Shown: piece after piece, positions 6,605 through 7,784 of the stretch | How the letters are laid out: each line of letters opens with the position of its first letter | Numbering within the stretch: position 1 is the first letter of the stretch | DNA from: Microthrixaceae bacterium | Lineage (GTDB): Bacteria > Actinomycetota > Acidimicrobiia > Acidimicrobiales > Acidimicrobilacustridaceae | DNA: 7,784 nt | Direction: 5' to 3' | NCBI GenBank assembly: GCA_023264915.1 | Contig: JAHFUU010000065.1 | Location: 1,004 to 8,787 of the forward strand | The notes under the pieces: generated by a model | What the model saw: the letters and a program-made list of their open reading frames with translations, nothing else | Told to the model about the DNA's origin: nothing | Databases searched by the model: none | Program-made: the position numbers and the translations under genes

Positions 6605-6794
6605 CCGTGACTGTGGGTCTATGTGTGAGCACATGCGTCTACGTGCGCAGTCGCGAGGCACAATTCGCCGGATATGTGAAATCACGCGGCTGTACGCGAC
6701 GAATTAGTGACACATTAGTGACGCGGTCGCGGGTGTCGCGACCCTAACGACGGCCTGGCGGGTGCCGGAGTCGTAGTCCGCCGCGTCGACCCGA
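6605..6794. other. Gene-free terminal region of the element with short repeats
   Basis: About 190 bp without a supported gene. Visible structures are an inverted ATGTG-TGAG-CACAT (6621-6634), a direct repeat ATTAGTGAC (6703-6711 and 6714-6722, one per 11 bp), and a perfect inverted repeat GGTCGCG / CGCGACC with a 5-nt loop (6725-6731, 6737-6743). These resemble arm-type or excisionase sites next to an att core in kind, but no site consensus can be matched by eye. Confidence 0.5.
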
Positions 6795-6813
6795 ACGCCG
6801 CGTCAAGCGGCGT
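6795..6813 (-). terminator. Stem-loop over the stop codon of the helix-turn-helix gene
   Basis: A perfect 7-bp inverted repeat (ACGCCGC / GCGGCGT) with a 5-nt loop spans the TGA at 6805-6803. It may end the minus-strand operon. It has no T tract, so factor-independent termination is uncertain. Confidence 0.35.
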
Positions 6814-7090
6814 GGGCCAAGAGCCAACGCTCCACGCTGACACGCGACACGCGCTCGGACCTCCCGACCGGGAGCATCGTGACGCCCTCCCACTGCCCCG
6901 ACCGGATGCAGGCCGCCGCGGTGTGCTGGTCGATCCCCAGATGCCGGGACAGCTGAGCGATACTGAGCAGCAGCGGCGTCCCCGGCGGGAACACCGACGG
7001 CGGGGGTCCGTGCTCGGGGCTCCCCGCGTCCTCGTCAACGTCGGGTTGACGCGGTGGCCGTGCGCCCGGATCGTACCTGCCGGGGCTCAC
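6803..7090 (-). CDS. Small excisionase-like helix-turn-helix DNA-binding protein
   Basis: The product is 95 aa. The GTG start (7090-7088) overlaps the stop of the 30-aa ORF as GTGA; there is no Shine-Dalgarno sequence, so coupled translation is likely. Residues 1-38 are Pro/Gly/Asp-rich and probably disordered. Residues 39-95 form a winged helix-turn-helix of the excisionase/MerR-like type: LLLSIAQLSRHLGIDQHTAAA (40-60) is the helix-turn-helix, followed by VGRSERVSRVSVERWLLAHA (75-94), the basic wing and closing helix ending in a W-L pair. Such proteins direct excision by binding near att sites, or act as small regulators. Its position as the last gene before the tRNA-type att site fits an excision role. 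Normally an integrase gene lies next to it; here only 200 bp separate it from the tRNA fragment. The fold is fairly sure; the excisionase role is inferred. Confidence 0.75.
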   Translation of the reverse strand: MSPGRYDPGARPPRQPDVDEDAGSPEHGPPPSVFPPGTPLLLSIAQLSRHLGIDQHTAAACIRSGQWEGVTMLPVGRSERVSRVSVERWLLAHAA

Positions 7091-7179
7091 GGCGTCGCCC
7101 AGCCCGACATCCGCTGGTGGAACGAGGTCACCGCCGCGATGGCGGCTGTCTCGCCGTCGATCCTGTCGGTGGCGGTCAT
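7087..7179 (-). CDS. 30-residue ORF between rusA-like and helix-turn-helix genes
   Basis: ATG 7179 lies 1 nt after the TAA of the RusA-like gene, and its TGA overlaps the GTG start of the next gene. The peptide begins MTATDRIDGETAAIAAVTSF and ends in GWATP; it is mildly acidic at the start and has no signal or membrane segment. No Shine-Dalgarno is visible (the upstream sequence is GGCGGCGGCG), so translation would depend on termination-reinitiation. I do not recognise it. It may be a genuine small protein, a coupling ORF that delivers ribosomes to the helix-turn-helix gene, or a remnant. The exact fit of both ends into the operon argues against chance. Confidence 0.5.
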   Translation of the reverse strand: MTATDRIDGETAAIAAVTSFHQRMSGWATP

Positions 7180-7180
7180 G

Positions 7181-7690
7181 TTACGCCGCCGCCAGGGGGG
7201 TGGGCCCCGCGGCGCGCAGGATGGTCGCCGCGGCGGTCTCAGCGAGGGACCGCGCGGCGGCGAGCGGGTCGAGCCGGGCCAGAGTGATGGTTGCTCCCCC
7301 CGGCTCGCCGGGGCCGGCCAGCCGGCGGGTAGCGACCAGGCAGCAGATCTGGGAGTCATCCGCCAGGAGACCGCCGGCCACGAGCGGGTCCGCGGTGGCG
7401 CGGACCAGCTTGTCGATGTCGCCGAGGGCCCGGGAGACGTGCAGGCTCACCCGCGGCTGGGACGCCGGGCGTGGCAGCGCGAAGTCGACCGCGAGGAGGA
7501 CAGGACCGGCGATGGCGCCGCACTCGGACGCGGCCTGGCGTGCCGCGTCCGCGACCGCCTCGGTCCACGCCGCGAGCCGCTCGCGATAGGTGGCGGTGGA
7601 GCCTGCGATGAGCCATGCCCGACCGCCGCGGGCCACTGCGCTGTGGCTGCCCTTGGGGGCTGGCCGGCCCCGGACGGCCAGGGAGATCAC
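7181..7690 (-). CDS. RusA-family Holliday junction resolvase (crossover junction endodeoxyribonuclease)
   Basis: The product is 169 aa. GTG 7690 overlaps a preceding stop as GTGA and yields the typical N-terminus MISLAVRGRPAPKGS, in line with RusA proteins that begin with a short strand and a G-x-P-x-P-K block. The catalytic core is recognisable: GDIDKLVRATADPLVAGG (90-107) and LADDSQICCLVATRR (109-123), giving acidic residues D91, D93, D101, D111 and D112. Compared with the common D-x-D-N-L-x-K, the Asn is Lys (K94) and the Lys is Arg (R97), so it is divergent but keeps a basic residue in place. The Ala-rich tail beyond about 140 is additional. RusA enzymes cut four-way DNA junctions as dimers and are usually phage- or element-borne, acting in replication or recombination. 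The frame stays open upstream to the window edge, but no other start codon is visible there. Confidence 0.85.
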   Translation of the reverse strand: MISLAVRGRPAPKGSHSAVARGGRAWLIAGSTATYRERLAAWTEAVADAARQAASECGAIAGPVLLAVDFALPRPASQPRVSLHVSRALGDIDKLVRATADPLVAGGLLADDSQICCLVATRRLAGPGEPGGATITLARLDPLAAARSLAETAAATILRAAGPTPLAAA

Positions 7691-7784
7691 GACGCGTCCT
7701 CGATCAGGCGGTCTATGAGGGCTGAGTCCATCTGTCTGCCTCTCTCTAGGGGTGTTGCCTCCCCCACGAGCGTCGGGTGGGGAC
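7687..7784 (-). CDS. C-terminus of an unknown gene (or a 14-residue leader ORF) upstream of the RusA-like gene
   Basis: A frame open from the window edge ends at the TGA 7689-7687, overlapping the RusA GTG as GTGA. At least 31 codons are visible, including VGEATPLERGRQ followed by MDSALIDRLIEDAS. An internal ATG at 7731 has AGAGAGG (7745-7739) 7 nt upstream, the best ribosome binding site in the element, so a 14-residue ORF starting there is an alternative reading. I do not recognise either version. The overlap geometry shows the frame is probably translated; which start is used cannot be told from here. Confidence 0.45.
   Translation of the reverse strand, partial: PHPTLVGEATPLERGRQMDSALIDRLIEDAS
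7739..7745 (-). promoter_or_regulatory. Shine-Dalgarno-like AGAGAGG before ATG 7731
   Basis: AGAGAGG is followed by 7 nt and an ATG. The resulting ORF is only 14 codons and ends on the RusA start, so the site may serve to load ribosomes for the RusA-like gene by coupling. An inverted repeat CCCCAC / GTGGGG (7762-7767, 7777-7782) lies just upstream. Confidence 0.4.

Larger units (their letters stand above)
6605..7784. mobile_element. End of an integrative element (prophage or integrative conjugative type), truncated by the window edge
   Basis: Everything right of the tRNA-Leu fragment is read as element DNA. The support is the att-like tRNA remnant, a RusA-family resolvase, an excisionase-like helix-turn-helix protein, micro-ORFs in a tight minus-strand operon, and a gene-free terminal stretch rich in small direct and inverted repeats. 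No integrase, relaxase, FtsK-like or capsid gene is visible, so the class of element cannot be decided. The right boundary is outside the window. Confidence 0.62.

Noticed and set aside
6548..6650. A complete tRNA-Leu gene
   Set aside because: No D arm and no GCCCAAG 5' acceptor strand are found within the expected 85-90 nt on the minus strand, and the anticodon stem has a mismatch on its 5' side.
5565..6747. Long plus-strand frames opposite the YhhN gene (up to 380 codons)
   Set aside because: They are rich in Arg/His/Asp or Thr/Ala of shadow type, run through the repeats and the tRNA fragment (one reads the T-arm as KVGIEPT), and lie antisense to a gene with clear family motifs.
6715..7038. 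107-codon minus-strand frame overlapping the helix-turn-helix gene
   Set aside because: Arg/Ser/Pro-rich shadow translation; the alternative frame has a clear helix-turn-helix motif.
7200..7589. Plus-strand 129-codon frame opposite the RusA-like gene
   Set aside because: Antisense to a recognised family member, with Arg/Ala/Ser-rich composition and no motif.

Overview
This is a high-GC window with tight gene packing, many GTG starts and frequent ATGA/GTGA stop-start overlaps. That style, plus a SurA/parvulin-type foldase gene overlapping a mazG gene that carries an N-terminal tetrapyrrole-methylase-like domain (the YabN layout), suggests a high-GC Actinomycetota chromosome. Acidimicrobiia or a relative is a reasonable guess, but this is inference and no rRNA or other marker gene is present.

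Layout. Positions 3-1948 (+) hold the 3' end of a parvulin-type peptidyl-prolyl isomerase gene overlapping mazG by ATGA. Facing them on the minus strand, and overlapping the end of mazG by 20 bp, is a two-gene signalling unit (3949-1929): a VWA protein with an intact MIDAS motif, coupled by GTGA to a protein with two zinc ribbons and an FHA domain. Upstream on the same strand is a membrane/redox pair (6317-4058): a YhhN/TMEM86-type lysoplasmalogenase-like membrane protein followed 25 bp later by a membrane-anchored, FMN-binding glutamate-synthase-domain protein with a complete 3Fe-4S cysteine motif.

At about 6340-6604 the character changes. There are two nearly identical 84-bp direct repeats, and immediately beside the second is the 3' portion only of a tRNA-Leu(CAA) gene on the minus strand. 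It has part of the anticodon arm, the long variable arm, the T arm and the 3' acceptor strand, but no D arm and no 5' acceptor strand. This is the expected footprint of an integrative element inserted at a tRNA 3' end. The interior of the element lies to the right (6605-7784 and beyond); the intact tRNA-Leu is predicted beyond the right edge, at the far end of the element.

The visible element end carries a compact minus-strand operon: the C-terminus of an unknown gene, a RusA-family Holliday-junction resolvase, a 30-residue ORF, and a small excisionase-like helix-turn-helix protein, joined by 1-nt gaps or GTGA overlaps. No integrase lies between the helix-turn-helix gene and the att site, where one is often found, so it is either lost or elsewhere in the element. 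The window is best read as a chromosome/integrative-element junction. The junction architecture, the duplicated tRNA-flanking repeat and the micro-ORF operon are its least ordinary parts.
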